This document shows, in pieces, positions 20,740 through 29,805 of a stretch of DNA of 64,000 nucleotides. The DNA lies in assembly GCF_014884965.1 (NCBI RefSeq), contig NZ_JABTBO010000009.1, forward strand, positions 1-64,000, written 5' to 3'. The notes under the pieces are model-generated. The model saw nothing but the letters and a program-made list of their open reading frames with translations, did no database searches and was not told the origin of the DNA. This DNA comes from Spirabiliibacterium mucosae (lineage in GTDB: Bacteria; Pseudomonadota; Gammaproteobacteria; Enterobacterales; Pasteurellaceae). The position numbers and the translations under genes are program-made. The number at the start of each line of letters is the position of its first letter. Positions within the stretch are counted from its first letter, which is position 1.

Positions 20740-22734
20740 GCGATCAACCTCGCTTTTGGCGAATGAAATTCCTGTGCCTTTGCGCAATAGCTGGTAGTAG
20801 TAGTCATAAGTGAGCACATTTTGCACGTAGCCGCGAGTCTCGAAATACGGAATGGTGGCGATGAACTCCGCCATCGAAAGCCGCCCACCCGCGCGCGCAA
20901 GCCACTGCTCGGCGCGGCGGCTGCCAGCGTTGTAGGCGCTGGCCATCAAAATGCGGTTGCCGCCAAAGCGCTCCGCCAGCTGCTGCAAGTGCGCGGTGCC
21001 CAGCATAATGTTGTCAAACGGCGAAAACAGCGCTTGTGCGTTGCTGTACGGCAGCTTGAGCACCTGCGCGGTTTGCTTGGCGGTGCTTGGCAGCAGCTGC
21101 ATCAACCCGCGGGCGTCAGCGCTGGAGGTGACAGCGGGGTTCCAAGCGCTTTCTTGGCGCGCGATCGCTTGCGCAAAGCTTTGTGTCACCTGCTTGCCGG
21201 CCAAATTGATGTCAAACCAAGTGTCAAACGCCTGCGGCAGCCGTGCGGGGATATAATCCCACGCTTTGGCGGCAATCGTTGCCTGCACGCCATAGGCGTA
21301 CCAACCTTGAGCGTTGGCGTAATCCGCCAGTGCGATTTGTTGGCGCTTTTCACCTTGTGCTAGCAATTGCTGCCACAGGCGATTAGCGGTGGTGGTTTGC
21401 TCAAGAGTGATCAGCTCTTGCAATTGGGCTAACCGCACTTTTAGTGGCGCGAGCAGCGGCTCACGTTGGTCATCACTTAATTTTGCAAAGTGCGGTTGAT
21501 AGGTTTGCCCCAGCGTTTGGGCGGCGAGCATTGGGTAAAAGCCGCGCTCTTGCGCCAGTGCAGACAGTGCGCTGCGCGGCGATTTGCCGTGCTTTTCATC
21601 ATTGATGGCCTGCCAATAGCGCCACTCTTGTTTATCAAGGGCGTCGGCTGAAAGCAACGCCAGCCATGGGCTGAGGTCCGCTTGGTTTAAGAGTGCGGTC
21701 CGCAATCGCCGCTCAGTGAGCGCATCATCACGCAAGGCTTGCACTTGGGCATCGCGCCAGGCTTGCAATTGGGCGTTGTCTTGATCAAAAATTTTGCTCA
21801 CCAGCGCAGCCTTCCAGCTGGCGATTTGTTCCTCATTGAGATCAAAGCGCGCCACCCACGGGGCAAATTCAGCAAAAGGATCATCAGCATTGAGCAAGGC
21901 GACGTCGAGCTTTTTCAAAAAGCGCGGAAAAGTGCGGTCAACCACCGCACGCGTTTCCGGCGTGATGGCCGCGGTTTGCACAAACACGGGCAGTTGCTCA
22001 GGGTGCTCGCGCAATTGCACCAAGGATTCCAAATAATTTTGCGACACCATGTCATCGCCCGTGGCAAGGTTGCGCAAATGCCGCAGCAGGCCGTCACTGC
22101 CCGCCAAAAATGCCAGATGACCTCGCTTACGCAGCAGCTGTGGCGTCATCGCTTGCGCCTGCCAGGCGTTGAGCACATCATCGCACTGATTGGGCAAGGA
22201 TTGGCCCGTTTGCCACAGCACACTCACCGCCTGCCACACGTTTGTGTTACCCTCAGCCAGGCGCAATTGCGCACTTAACCCAATGCACTGGCTGGCTTGG
22301 TCGTCTAACGGGTGGCGGCTTAAAAAATCGCTGACAGCCTGCCAGCGCTGCTGCTTGAAATAGGCCTCAAGCAAAGTGCGGTTGAGCGCATCGCGATCGG
22401 CAATCTCGGGGTGCGCTTGGGCAAACTCATCAATGCGCTGCTCGTTGAGCGCGGCAGGCTCAAGCAGCAGGCGTTGGTATTGCAAAAAAGGCGTGAGCAC
22501 ATAGCCCTCAAGCTTGGCCAGCATGGTGTCGATCAGCGCAAAATTTTGCTGCTTGGCCGCCAGTGGCAGCAACTGCGCCGTTTTTTGATAGAGCGCACGC
22601 TGGGTTGGCAGGTCCAAAACCGCACTTTGCGCTCCACTCTCTTGCGCGCTCGGCGCGTTGGTTTGTGCCTGCGCCAGTGGGCTTGCAATCAATAAACTGA
22701 AGATAACGGCTTTTGGGATTCGTCTCACAACCAC
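20731..22734 (-). CDS. slt: Soluble lytic murein transglycosylase Slt
   Basis: Periplasmic exolytic transglycosylase (Slt70 family), 667 residues. Signal peptide to about residue 23 (IASPLAQAQT), long alpha-superhelical U and L domains (about 30-480), then the lysozyme-like domain with the catalytic Glu in ARQESAWNP and SADARGLMQLLPSTA (about 515-545), and ASAYNAGSRR. It ends 28 bp before the trpR ATG. Acts in wall recycling and quality control. Confidence 0.95.
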   Translation of the reverse strand: MVVRRIPKAVIFSLLIASPLAQAQTNAPSAQESGAQSAVLDLPTQRALYQKTAQLLPLAAKQQNFALIDTMLAKLEGYVLTPFLQYQRLLLEPAALNEQRIDEFAQAHPEIADRDALNRTLLEAYFKQQRWQAVSDFLSRHPLDDQASQCIGLSAQLRLAEGNTNVWQAVSVLWQTGQSLPNQCDDVLNAWQAQAMTPQLLRKRGHLAFLAGSDGLLRHLRNLATGDDMVSQNYLESLVQLREHPEQLPVFVQTAAITPETRAVVDRTFPRFLKKLDVALLNADDPFAEFAPWVARFDLNEEQIASWKAALVSKIFDQDNAQLQAWRDAQVQALRDDALTERRLRTALLNQADLSPWLALLSADALDKQEWRYWQAINDEKHGKSPRSALSALAQERGFYPMLAAQTLGQTYQPHFAKLSDDQREPLLAPLKVRLAQLQELITLEQTTTANRLWQQLLAQGEKRQQIALADYANAQGWYAYGVQATIAAKAWDYIPARLPQAFDTWFDINLAGKQVTQSFAQAIARQESAWNPAVTSSADARGLMQLLPSTAKQTAQVLKLPYSNAQALFSPFDNIMLGTAHLQQLAERFGGNRILMASAYNAGSRRAEQWLARAGGRLSMAEFIATIPYFETRGYVQNVLTYDYYYQLLRKGTGISFAKSEVDRVY

Positions 22735-22743
22735 TCCTTAACG

Positions 22744-22773
22744 ATAAAAAAACACCTTGCTTAGCAAGGTGTT
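22744..22773 (-). terminator. znuA terminator
   Basis: Stem AACACCTTGC (22751-22760) and GCAAGGTGTT (22764-22773), 3-nt loop, with a run of seven T on the minus strand. It ends transcription coming from znuA ahead of slt. Confidence 0.9.
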
Positions 22774-22796
22774 AGACTTAAGTTTTAGCAAAAAAT

Positions 22797-23876
22797 TCAC
22801 GCTAAAGTGCGGTTATTTTTGCCTAAGCACTCTGTTAGGCTGTCAGCGGTGGCTTGCAAGAAGTCAGTATACGCTGTTTTGCCTAAGCTGATTTTTTCAC
22901 CCAATGGGTCGAGTTGGCCCACGCCAACGCCTGAGTTTTTCTGCAAGGTTTCCACCACGCGCGGGGTGAATTGCGGCTCGGTAAACAAGCATTTGGCTTT
23001 GTGATCTTTAATGCTGGCTTTGATTTCGCTTAAGGTTTTCGCACCTGGTGCCACTGCTGGGTTGATGGTGAACGCACCGAGGTGGTTGAGACCAAATTGA
23101 CGCTCAAAGTAGCCGTACGCATCGTGGAACACGTAGTAGCCTTCGCCTTTCACTGGTGAAAGTTGTTTGCTTAAGCTGTCTAATTTATCAGCAATGTTCT
23201 TTTTGAAATCGGCCAAGTTAGTTTTGATAAGCTCGGCTTTGTCTGGGTAGATTTCGCTTAAACGTTCGGCGATATTCTCTGCCACCAATTCACTGATTTT
23301 TGGTGAATACCACACATGCCAGTCTGTTTGCAGGCCTTCGTGGTGGTGATGCTCGTGACCGTGGTCGTGATCATGGTCGTCGTGTTCATGTTTGTGGCCG
23401 TGATCATGGTCGTGATCGTGGTCATGATCGGCGTGTTTGTGATCGTGGTCGTGATCGCCATGTTTATGGTCGTGGTCATGGTCATGATCGTGGTCATGGT
23501 CGTGATCATGGTCACCGTGGAAGTGAACGTGCATCGCTTTGCCTAACAACGGTTTGATGCCGTCAATGTCTTCAATTTCGAGCACTTTTTTCTCGTCGAG
23601 TTTTTCCACGCTGCTTTCAAGGAAGGTTTCCATTTCATCACCCACCCAGATGACCAATTGCGCTTTTTTCAAACGCTCAAGGTCAGACGGACGCATGCTG
23701 TAATCATGCGGTGAGGCGCCGGCTGGCAGCAGCACTTCGGTTGGGGTCACGCCTTCGGCAATCGCGGCGGCGATAAAGCCAATTGGCTTCACGGTGGTGA
23801 GGATGTCGGCTTGCGCACCGAGGGCTGCGGTTGACAGCACCGCGGCGGCGAGAAGTTGTTTTTTAAACTGTTTCAT
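22797..23876 (-). CDS. znuA: Zinc ABC transporter substrate-binding protein ZnuA
   Basis: Periplasmic cluster A-I (SBP_bac_9) zinc-binding protein, 359 residues. Signal peptide ending LGAQA (about residue 23), zinc ligand motif GASPHDYSMRPSDL, a histidine/aspartate-rich loop of about 65 residues near positions 120-180 made of HDHD-type repeats, then conserved FHDAYGYFERQFG and FTEPQFTPRVVETL. The ATG at 23876 has AAGGAAG upstream and overlaps the end of tcdA by 14 bp. znuB and znuC are not in the window, which is also the case at this locus in H. influenzae. I saw no clear Zur box. Confidence 0.95.
   Translation of the reverse strand: MKQFKKQLLAAAVLSTAALGAQADILTTVKPIGFIAAAIAEGVTPTEVLLPAGASPHDYSMRPSDLERLKKAQLVIWVGDEMETFLESSVEKLDEKKVLEIEDIDGIKPLLGKAMHVHFHGDHDHDHDHDHDHDHDHKHGDHDHDHKHADHDHDHDHDHGHKHEHDDHDHDHGHEHHHHEGLQTDWHVWYSPKISELVAENIAERLSEIYPDKAELIKTNLADFKKNIADKLDSLSKQLSPVKGEGYYVFHDAYGYFERQFGLNHLGAFTINPAVAPGAKTLSEIKASIKDHKAKCLFTEPQFTPRVVETLQKNSGVGVGQLDPLGEKISLGKTAYTDFLQATADSLTECLGKNNRTLA
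23341..23535 (-). repeat. His/Asp-codon low-complexity tract in znuA
   Basis: Imperfect tandem 6-bp units (CATGAC/CACGAT on the coding strand) encoding the His-Asp-rich metal loop. Such tracts can vary in length by slippage in whole-codon steps. Confidence 0.8.
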
Positions 23877-24648
23877 AAATCTTCCTTTTTTGATGTTGTA
23901 GTAATTTTTCAATCACACGGGATACTGCAAAAAAGCCAAACGTTGCAGTGACCATTGTTGCCGCCCCGAAGCCGTTTGCACAGTTCATCGTGGCCGACAC
24001 ATTACATTCGCCTTCCATTTTCGGGAAAATCAAAGGCTGAGTTGAAAAGACACAATCAATGCCAAATTTCCGCTTAGGGTTTTGGCTAAAATGATACTGT
24101 TTGCGCAGCGTTGACCGCACTTTGGCTGCCAGCGGGTCTTGAATCGTGCGTGAAAGATCGGCAATTTGAATCTGCGCTGGATCTGTCTGCCCGCCCGCGC
24201 CGCCGGTTGTGATCACGCGGATTTTATTGCGCTTGCAATAGGCCATCAATGCCGCTTTGACTTTGACGCTGTCGATGGCGTCAATCACATAATCAAAGTG
24301 CGGTTTGATGTGCTCGGCGATGTTCTCGATCGTAAGGAAATCATCAATGTAATTAACCTCACACTCGGGGTTGATCGCCTGCACCCGCGCGGCCATCACC
24401 TCACCTTTAAGCTTGCCAAAATTGCCATCGAGAGCATGAATTTGGCGGTTGGTGTTGGTCAGGCAAATATCATCCATATCAATCAAGGTGATGTGCCCAA
24501 CCCCACTTCTCGCCAAGGCCTCCACCGCCCATGAGCCAACACCGCCAATGCCGACCACGCAAATGTGCGCTTGGCTGAGCAACGTCAGCGCCTCAGCGCC
24601 ATAAAGGCGAGCGATGCCACCAAAGCGGCTTTCAAGCGCGTTGCTCAT
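23863..24648 (-). CDS. tcdA: tRNA threonylcarbamoyladenosine dehydratase TcdA
   Basis: E1-like enzyme (CsdL) that converts t6A37 to cyclic ct6A in tRNA. 261 residues. Nucleotide-binding motif VVGIGGVGSWAVEAL (about residues 30-45), NRQIHAL, and a C-terminal hydrophobic segment GFGAATMVTATFGFFAVS. The catalytic Cys region of the family is present as TMNCANGFG. The ATG at 24648 overlaps the mltA stop (TGATG). mltA-tcdA-znuA is a conserved order in Haemophilus. Confidence 0.94.
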   Translation of the reverse strand: MSNALESRFGGIARLYGAEALTLLSQAHICVVGIGGVGSWAVEALARSGVGHITLIDMDDICLTNTNRQIHALDGNFGKLKGEVMAARVQAINPECEVNYIDDFLTIENIAEHIKPHFDYVIDAIDSVKVKAALMAYCKRNKIRVITTGGAGGQTDPAQIQIADLSRTIQDPLAAKVRSTLRKQYHFSQNPKRKFGIDCVFSTQPLIFPKMEGECNVSATMNCANGFGAATMVTATFGFFAVSRVIEKLLQHQKRKIYETV

Positions 24649-25742
24649 CAGCGCAGCACCCACGCGCGGCCGTAGTGTTTCAAAAGCCCTGCTTGGTGGC
24701 CGGCCTCATCACCAATGCCTTGGTAGAGGTCAAAATGGTGGCCTTTCACCGCGCCACCCACATCAAGGGCAATCATCAAACGCAGCTGATGCTGGCCTGT
24801 CCAGTTGCCTTGCGGGTCAATTAATGGCTCTTCAACCAGCAAAATGCTGCCCGATGGCACCACGCGGCGGTCAGAGGCCACCGCGGCTAGAGGAATAAGC
24901 GGGATGCCCGCCGAGCCTTTCACTTTGCCGTTAGGCACGTTTTTAAAAAACACGTAAGACGGGTTGCGCTCAAGCAAGCCTTGCAGCCGCGCTGGGTTGC
25001 GCGCCGCCCAATCTTTGATCGCTTGCACCGACATTTTCTCTTTCGGGATTTCGCCGTCTTCCACTAACAAGCGGCCGATGCTGGCGTATTTGTAGCCGTT
25101 TTGGCCTGCGTAGGCAAAATAGTTCAATGTGCCGTTGCCAAAATCGACATAGCCACTGCCCTGCACGCCAAGCAAAAAGTTATCCAGCATGGAGTCGGTA
25201 TAAGCCAGCTCCAGCCCTTGGCCTTTTAACGCGCCGGCATAAATTTGTGCGCGTGAAAAGCGTTTTTGCCGCGGCATGGCGTAAATTGGGTGTTGAAAGC
25301 GCCCTTGTGGGCTGTATCTGGCGTGGATCACCGGCGAGTAATAGCCTGTCATCAACACATTTTGAAAGCCGTCTTCACCGCGCATCAAAAGTGGCGTTAA
25401 ACCTGCCGCATTGAGCTGGCTGACATCCGCCCCGCTGAGCACCCAGTTGAGCACTTTGGCATAAGTGTTGCCAAATTTGTTCGCCAGCCGCGGTGAAGTG
25501 CCTTGCACAATCGACATTTGGGTTAAAAAGTCCCCTTGGTTGACCACACTGCCTTGGTTGGCAACATAAGACACTGGCGTGAGCGCCTGGCCTAGGTTGA
25601 TGTAATCCCGCCCGTTATAAATGGCACCCATTTTTTCGCGCATTTGGCGATCGTTGTCGACACCGCGTTTGCTAGGCCCACTGCCACAGGCGGCGAGCAA
25701 CATAATTAATCCGATGGAAAGGGCTTTTTTCAACACACTCAT
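24648..25742 (-). CDS. mltA: Membrane-bound lytic murein transglycosylase A
   Basis: Outer-membrane lipoprotein cleaving the MurNAc-GlcNAc bond. About 364 residues. Lipobox LAAC near residue 20, MltA barrel domain (VLMTGYYSPVIHARYSP), then the 3D domain carrying the catalytic Asp in IALDVGGAVKGHHFDLYQG. A GTG two codons upstream (25748) has better spacing (5 nt) to AAGG than the ATG (11 nt), so the first residue is uncertain. Translationally coupled to tcdA. Confidence 0.94.
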   Translation of the reverse strand: MSVLKKALSIGLIMLLAACGSGPSKRGVDNDRQMREKMGAIYNGRDYINLGQALTPVSYVANQGSVVNQGDFLTQMSIVQGTSPRLANKFGNTYAKVLNWVLSGADVSQLNAAGLTPLLMRGEDGFQNVLMTGYYSPVIHARYSPQGRFQHPIYAMPRQKRFSRAQIYAGALKGQGLELAYTDSMLDNFLLGVQGSGYVDFGNGTLNYFAYAGQNGYKYASIGRLLVEDGEIPKEKMSVQAIKDWAARNPARLQGLLERNPSYVFFKNVPNGKVKGSAGIPLIPLAAVASDRRVVPSGSILLVEEPLIDPQGNWTGQHQLRLMIALDVGGAVKGHHFDLYQGIGDEAGHQAGLLKHYGRAWVLR

Positions 25743-25942
25743 GAACACGTTTACCTTAACTGTTTAAATTTTATGCTTGTTATTAGAATAGTGGCTTACG
25801 TTATCAAAAATGGGCGCAAAAATACAGTGCAAATATGCAATAATTACGATTATCACTTGCCTAATTTGTGTAAACTTATTGCGCAAATATCGCACAGTTA
25901 GATTAAATAATCGCCAGTTGTGAAAAATTTTTGTGATCTACC

Positions 25943-25970
25943 TTGCAAAAATTTTTAAACTGCGTATTAT
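25943..25970 (+). promoter_or_regulatory. Promoter of initiator tRNA
   Basis: -35 TTGCAA (25943-25948), 16-bp spacer, -10 TATTAT (25965-25970), 17 bp before the tRNA. Confidence 0.65.
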
Positions 25971-25986
25971 AAGCACCTCAAACGGA

Positions 25987-26063
<77 letters not shown>

Positions 26064-26066
26064 ATC

Positions 26067-26091
26067 ACCACCGCCATGAGGTGGTTTTTTT
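26067..26091 (+). terminator. Terminator after tRNA-fMet
   Basis: Stem ACCACC (26067-26072) with GGTGGT (26080-26085) followed by a T run. Confidence 0.85.
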
Positions 26092-26156
26092 ATCTCTGCA
26101 ATTTTAGTTCAACCGCACTTTACATTTTCTTGCCCTTTTCAGACTGTTTCAGGCAT

Positions 26157-26180
26157 AAAAAAAGCCGCCCTAAGGCGACT
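26157..26180 (-). terminator. Terminator of cold shock gene
   Basis: Minus-strand stem GTCGCC/GGCGGC followed by seven T, 20 bp after the stop of the cold shock gene. Confidence 0.85.
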
Positions 26181-26200
26181 TCTTCAAACGTGTTGGCTAA

Positions 26201-26407
26201 TTAGGCAACAACTACGTTTTCTGCTTTTTTACCACGTTGATCATCAACAATGTCAAAGACGACTGATTGGCCTTCTTTTAAGGTACGGAAACCGTCACTT
26301 TTGATTGCAGAGAAATGTACGAATACATCTTCGCCGCCATCAACTTGTAAAAAACCAAAACCTTTAGTTTCGTTAAACCACTTAACGGTTCCTTTAACTT
26401 GAGACAT
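26201..26407 (-). CDS. Cold shock protein, CspA family
   Basis: 68-residue single-strand nucleic-acid-binding OB fold. RNP1 KGFGFLQV (residues 15-22) and RNP2 VFVHF (28-32) are intact. It acts as RNA chaperone; whether it is cold-induced (CspA-like) or constitutive (CspC/E-like) cannot be told from the protein. AGGA precedes the ATG and about 95 nt of leader separate it from a possible -10 TACTAT on the minus strand. Codons are A/T-rich, as in highly expressed genes here. Confidence 0.95.
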   Translation of the reverse strand: MSQVKGTVKWFNETKGFGFLQVDGGEDVFVHFSAIKSDGFRTLKEGQSVVFDIVDDQRGKKAENVVVA

Positions 26408-26559
26408 AATAAATCCTAAAATAACTAATTTAACAATTTTTACCTAAAATACGGACAACGCAATTGATGTTCATAACCTGGTAAATCTATTCTGCTCTAA
26501 GAGCGCATTCATAGTAACACATCGCCTAGAAAAGACACGTTTTATTTAAAAAATAAGCA

Positions 26560-26596
26560 AAAAAAAGGCGTTTTTCAGCTAAACTGTGAAACGCCT
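26560..26596 (-). terminator. mpl terminator
   Basis: Stem GGCGTTT (26567-26573) and AAACGCC (26589-26595); minus-strand transcript ends in a T run from the A run before 26567. Confidence 0.8.
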
Positions 26597-26609
26597 CACA
26601 CTTTTTGGC

Positions 26610-27974
26610 CTAATTTGCCAGCCGCTCGAGCAATTTTTGGTGAATGCCGCCAAAACTGCCGTTACTCATAATCAAAATATGATCGCCTGCTTGCGCTTCG
26701 TTGGCGATGAGTTCAATCAGCAAATCAATGTTGCCGCTCCATTTCGCCGGCACCGTGGATTTTTCCGCCAGCTCGGCCACCTCCCACGGGATGTTATCCG
26801 GCTGGAGCAAAAAGGCCACGTCGGATTTCACCCAAGCGGCGACCAAGTCATTTTTATGCAGCCCCATTTTCATGGTGTTGGAACGCGGCTCGAGCACCGC
26901 GAGAATGCGCTTGGCACCACCGACTTTGTCACGCAGTGCGTTGATGGTGGCGTTGATTTCCGCTGGGTGATGAGCAAAATCATCATAGACTGTGATGTCG
27001 TTCACGCAGCCTTTCACCTCCAAGCGGCGGTTGGTGTTCACAAAGCGGCTGAGTGAGTCGCAGGCCTTGTCAATCGGCACGCCCACGCGGTGCGCGGCGG
27101 CAATCGCCATCAAGGCATTGTGCATATTGTGCTCGCCAAAAATCTCCCACCGCACTTTGGCTTTTTCTTCCCCGTGGTGGAAAACGGCAAACTCGGTGCT
27201 GTCGGCGGTGAGCTTTTTGGCAAACCAATCTTGCCCCTCGCCTGTGAACTGCTGCTCGCTCCAACAGCCCATCTCTAACGTTTGCTTAACGGTGGCATCT
27301 GCCTTGTTGGAGAGAATCAACCCCTTGCTTGGCATCAGGCGAATCAAGTGATGAAATTGGCGCTGAATGGCGGCGAGATCGTCAAAAATATCGCCATGAT
27401 CAAAGCCAATGTTGTTGATAATCAGCGTACTTGGGTTGTAATGCACAAATTTTGAGCGCTTATCAAAAAATGCGGTGTCGTATTCATCGGCTTCGATCAC
27501 AAAATACGGCGCGATGCCCAGCTGCGCAGAGGTGGCGAAGTTGCCGGTCACGCCACCAATTAAAAAGCCAGGTTCAAGGCCATTGTCGGCCAAAATCCAT
27601 GCCAAAATGCTGCTGGTGGTGGTTTTGCCATGGGTGCCAGACACCGCCAGCACATGGCGCTCACGCAATAGATTATCATGCAACCACTGTGGGCCTGAGG
27701 TGTATGGCAGCTGGTTGTCGAGCACATATTCCACGCACGGGTTGCCGCGTTTCATCGCGTTGCCGACAATCACCATATCCGGGCGCGGCTCAAGTTGTGA
27801 CACGTCGTAATTGGGGATAATCTCAATGCCGCTGTTTTGCAAAAAGGTGCTCATCGGCGGGTAAACATTGACATCACTGCCAGTGACTTTAAAGCCCATT
27901 TGACGGGCGATGATGGCAACGCCGCCCATAAAGGTGCCGCAAATGCCGAGAATATGAATGTGCTGTTGTTTCAT
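26610..27974 (-). CDS. mpl: UDP-N-acetylmuramate:L-Ala-gamma-D-Glu-meso-DAP ligase Mpl
   Basis: Cytoplasmic Mur-ligase family enzyme that recycles the murein tripeptide onto UDP-MurNAc. 454 residues. N-terminal nucleotide-binding HILGICGTFMGG, ATP-binding AVSGTHGKTTTSS (about residues 108-120), central EADEYDTAFFDKRSKF and C-terminal VYDDFAHHPAEI, all diagnostic of Mpl rather than MurC. Divergent from fbp across 145 bp. Confidence 0.96.
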   Translation of the reverse strand: MKQQHIHILGICGTFMGGVAIIARQMGFKVTGSDVNVYPPMSTFLQNSGIEIIPNYDVSQLEPRPDMVIVGNAMKRGNPCVEYVLDNQLPYTSGPQWLHDNLLRERHVLAVSGTHGKTTTSSILAWILADNGLEPGFLIGGVTGNFATSAQLGIAPYFVIEADEYDTAFFDKRSKFVHYNPSTLIINNIGFDHGDIFDDLAAIQRQFHHLIRLMPSKGLILSNKADATVKQTLEMGCWSEQQFTGEGQDWFAKKLTADSTEFAVFHHGEEKAKVRWEIFGEHNMHNALMAIAAAHRVGVPIDKACDSLSRFVNTNRRLEVKGCVNDITVYDDFAHHPAEINATINALRDKVGGAKRILAVLEPRSNTMKMGLHKNDLVAAWVKSDVAFLLQPDNIPWEVAELAEKSTVPAKWSGNIDLLIELIANEAQAGDHILIMSNGSFGGIHQKLLERLAN

Positions 27975-28119
27975 GTTGGTCGCTCTAAAATAAAAGTGTG
28001 GAAATGATCACAAACTAAAGACAACTGACAACCATTTCCGCTTTTCGCTGCTATAATGATAATGCTTGATTATACAGTAAAAATGAAAATATTTCTTTCA
28101 AATTATCCCGAGGCAGGTT

Positions 28120-29124
28120 ATGAAAACATTAGGCGAATTTATTGTCGAAAAACAACACGATTATCCCAACGCAAAAGGCGAGCTCAGTGGCATTTTGTCC
28201 TCCATTCGCTTGGTCGCCAAGATTATCCATCGGGATATTAACAAAGCAGGGCTGAATAACGACATCATCGGCAACTCTGGCGTGGAAAACGTGCAAGGCG
28301 AGGCGCAAATGAAGCTTGATGCCTTCGCCCATGAAAAAATGAAAGCTGCGCTTATCGCGCGTGATGAAGTCGCAGGCTTCGGCTCGGAAGAAGAAGAAAA
28401 TTTTGTCGCGTTTGACACCGAACGTGGCCGCAACGCCAAATACATCATCCTCACCGACCCGCTCGACGGCTCGTCAAACATTGATGTGAATGTGGCCGTG
28501 GGCACCATTTTCTCGATTTATCGCCGCATCTCCCCTATCGGCCAGCCAGTCACGATGGAAGATTTCTTGCAACCGGGCAATAAACAAGTCGCCGCCGGCT
28601 ACATTGTCTACGGTTCATCCACCATGTTGGTCTACACCACCGGTCACGGCGTGAACGGCTTCACTTACGACCCATCATTGGGCGTGTTTATTTTGTCCCA
28701 CGAGAACATTAAAATCCCACAAGATGGCAAATGCTACTCCATCAACGAGGGCAACTACCTCAAATTCCCGATGGGCGTGAAAAAATACCTCAAATACTGC
28801 CAAGAAGAAGACAAAGCCACCAATCGCCCTTACACCTCGCGTTATATCGGCTCATTGGTGTCTGACTTCCACCGCAATATGCTCAAAGGCGGGATTTACA
28901 TCTACCCAACCTCCACCCAATATCCAAAAGGCAAATTGCGCTTGTTGTATGAAGGAAACCCAATGGCGTTTTTGGCGGAGCAAGCAGGCGGCTTGGCCAG
29001 CGACGGCTTCAACCGCATTCTAGACATCCAACCGACCGAGCTGCACCAACGTGTGCCGCTGTTTGTGGGCTCAAAAAACATGGTGGAAAAAGCCCAAGCA
29101 TTTATGGCCGCTGAGCATGACTAA
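28120..29124 (+). CDS. fbp: Fructose-1,6-bisphosphatase class I
   Basis: Gluconeogenic phosphatase, 334 residues. Metal-binding motif [13 protein letters not shown] (about residues 110-122), GSEEEENF upstream, and the C-terminal [20 protein letters not shown] active-site segment. GAGG precedes the ATG; a TATAAT hexamer at 28052-28057 may be its -10 but no good -35 was seen. It ends at an uptake-sequence hairpin. Confidence 0.96.
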   Translation: MKTLGEFIVEKQHDYPNAKGELSGILSSIRLVAKIIHRDINKAGLNNDIIGNSGVENVQGEAQMKLDAFAHEKMKAALIARDEVAGFGSEEEENFVAFDTERGRNAKYIILTDPLDGSSNIDVNVAVGTIFSIYRRISPIGQPVTMEDFLQPGNKQVAAGYIVYGSSTMLVYTTGHGVNGFTYDPSLGVFILSHENIKIPQDGKCYSINEGNYLKFPMGVKKYLKYCQEEDKATNRPYTSRYIGSLVSDFHRNMLKGGIYIYPTSTQYPKGKLRLLYEGNPMAFLAEQAGGLASDGFNRILDIQPTELHQRVPLFVGSKNMVEKAQAFMAAEHD

Positions 29125-29127
29125 ATT

Positions 29128-29152
29128 AAAAGTGCGGTTTGACCGCACTTTT
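29128..29152 (+). terminator. fbp terminator, paired uptake sequences
   Basis: AAAAGTGCGGT (29128-29138) and ACCGCACTTTT (29142-29152) with a 3-nt loop; T run at the 3' side. Confidence 0.82.
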
Positions 29153-29213
29153 GTATTGCAATTGACTCACGCACGCTTATTGCTTATCCTGAGGCAAACA
29201 AAAGGAGCCAAGC

Positions 29214-29741
29214 ATGCCAACTGCGGTGAAATATATCGTTGCGTTTTTTAGCCTTGCGGCATTGATTATCTCGATGTTGTGGTTTGATTCAAAAAATCAG
29301 CCACAAACGGTGGATACCGCCTTGACGGAATATCACATCACCGCCGACAAGCTCACCAACCGCACGCTGCTTGAGGAGTTTAACCGCCGCGTCAACCTCA
29401 GCACGCCGAGCTTTATGGTGCTACCGCAAGCCGGTGAAAGCAATATTGTGTTGCGCTATACACTCACCACCCATTCGAGCAAGCCGATTCACTCCATTGA
29501 GTGGCTGGCGCTCTACCTCTACCAAGGGCATATTATTTTCAACAAAGAGATTCAAGTGGCGTTTAAATCCGACTCGGGCAACCTCAACGAGCGTAATATT
29601 GACCTCGTCTTCCCGATTGAATCCATCTCAAGCAATGTGCGTGAGCTGTTTTTGCGCAAAGACAGCAATATCCGTGCTGTCACACTACCGCAAACCATTC
29701 AGTATGCTGACGGCTCACGATTGGAGCTTTCTTACAATTAA
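29214..29741 (+). CDS. Hypothetical membrane-anchored protein
   Basis: 175 residues that I do not recognise. One N-terminal hydrophobic segment (residues about 6-24, VKYIVAFFSLAALIISMLWF) suggests an uncleaved anchor or signal peptide without lipobox; the rest is a soluble, probably beta-rich domain without cysteines. AAAGGAG lies 8 nt before the ATG and codon use matches the neighbours, so it is probably real. It lies between fbp and pgi, separated from both by terminators, so its context says little. Confidence 0.7.
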   Translation: MPTAVKYIVAFFSLAALIISMLWFDSKNQPQTVDTALTEYHITADKLTNRTLLEEFNRRVNLSTPSFMVLPQAGESNIVLRYTLTTHSSKPIHSIEWLALYLYQGHIIFNKEIQVAFKSDSGNLNERNIDLVFPIESISSNVRELFLRKDSNIRAVTLPQTIQYADGSRLELSYN

Positions 29742-29778
29742 CAAAAAGGCCGCCTACTGGCAGCCTTGAATCATGCAC

Positions 29779-29804
29779 ACCGCACTTTGCAAAGTGCGGT
29801 TTTG
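29779..29804 (+). terminator. Uptake-sequence palindrome at convergent ends
   Basis: ACCGCACTTTG followed directly by its reverse complement ending at 29800, then TTTG on the plus strand. It ends the hypothetical gene at 29741 and lies just beyond the pgi stop on the other strand. Confidence 0.7.
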
Positions 29805-29805
29805 T

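Noticed and set aside
23341..23535. CRISPR array
   Set aside because: The short regular units code for His-Asp in znuA; there are no spaced identical repeats of CRISPR length and no cas genes.
23316..23557. Open frames antisense to the znuA His-rich tract
   Set aside because: They arise from the 6-bp repeats and encode Val/Arg/Gly-rich low-complexity strings.
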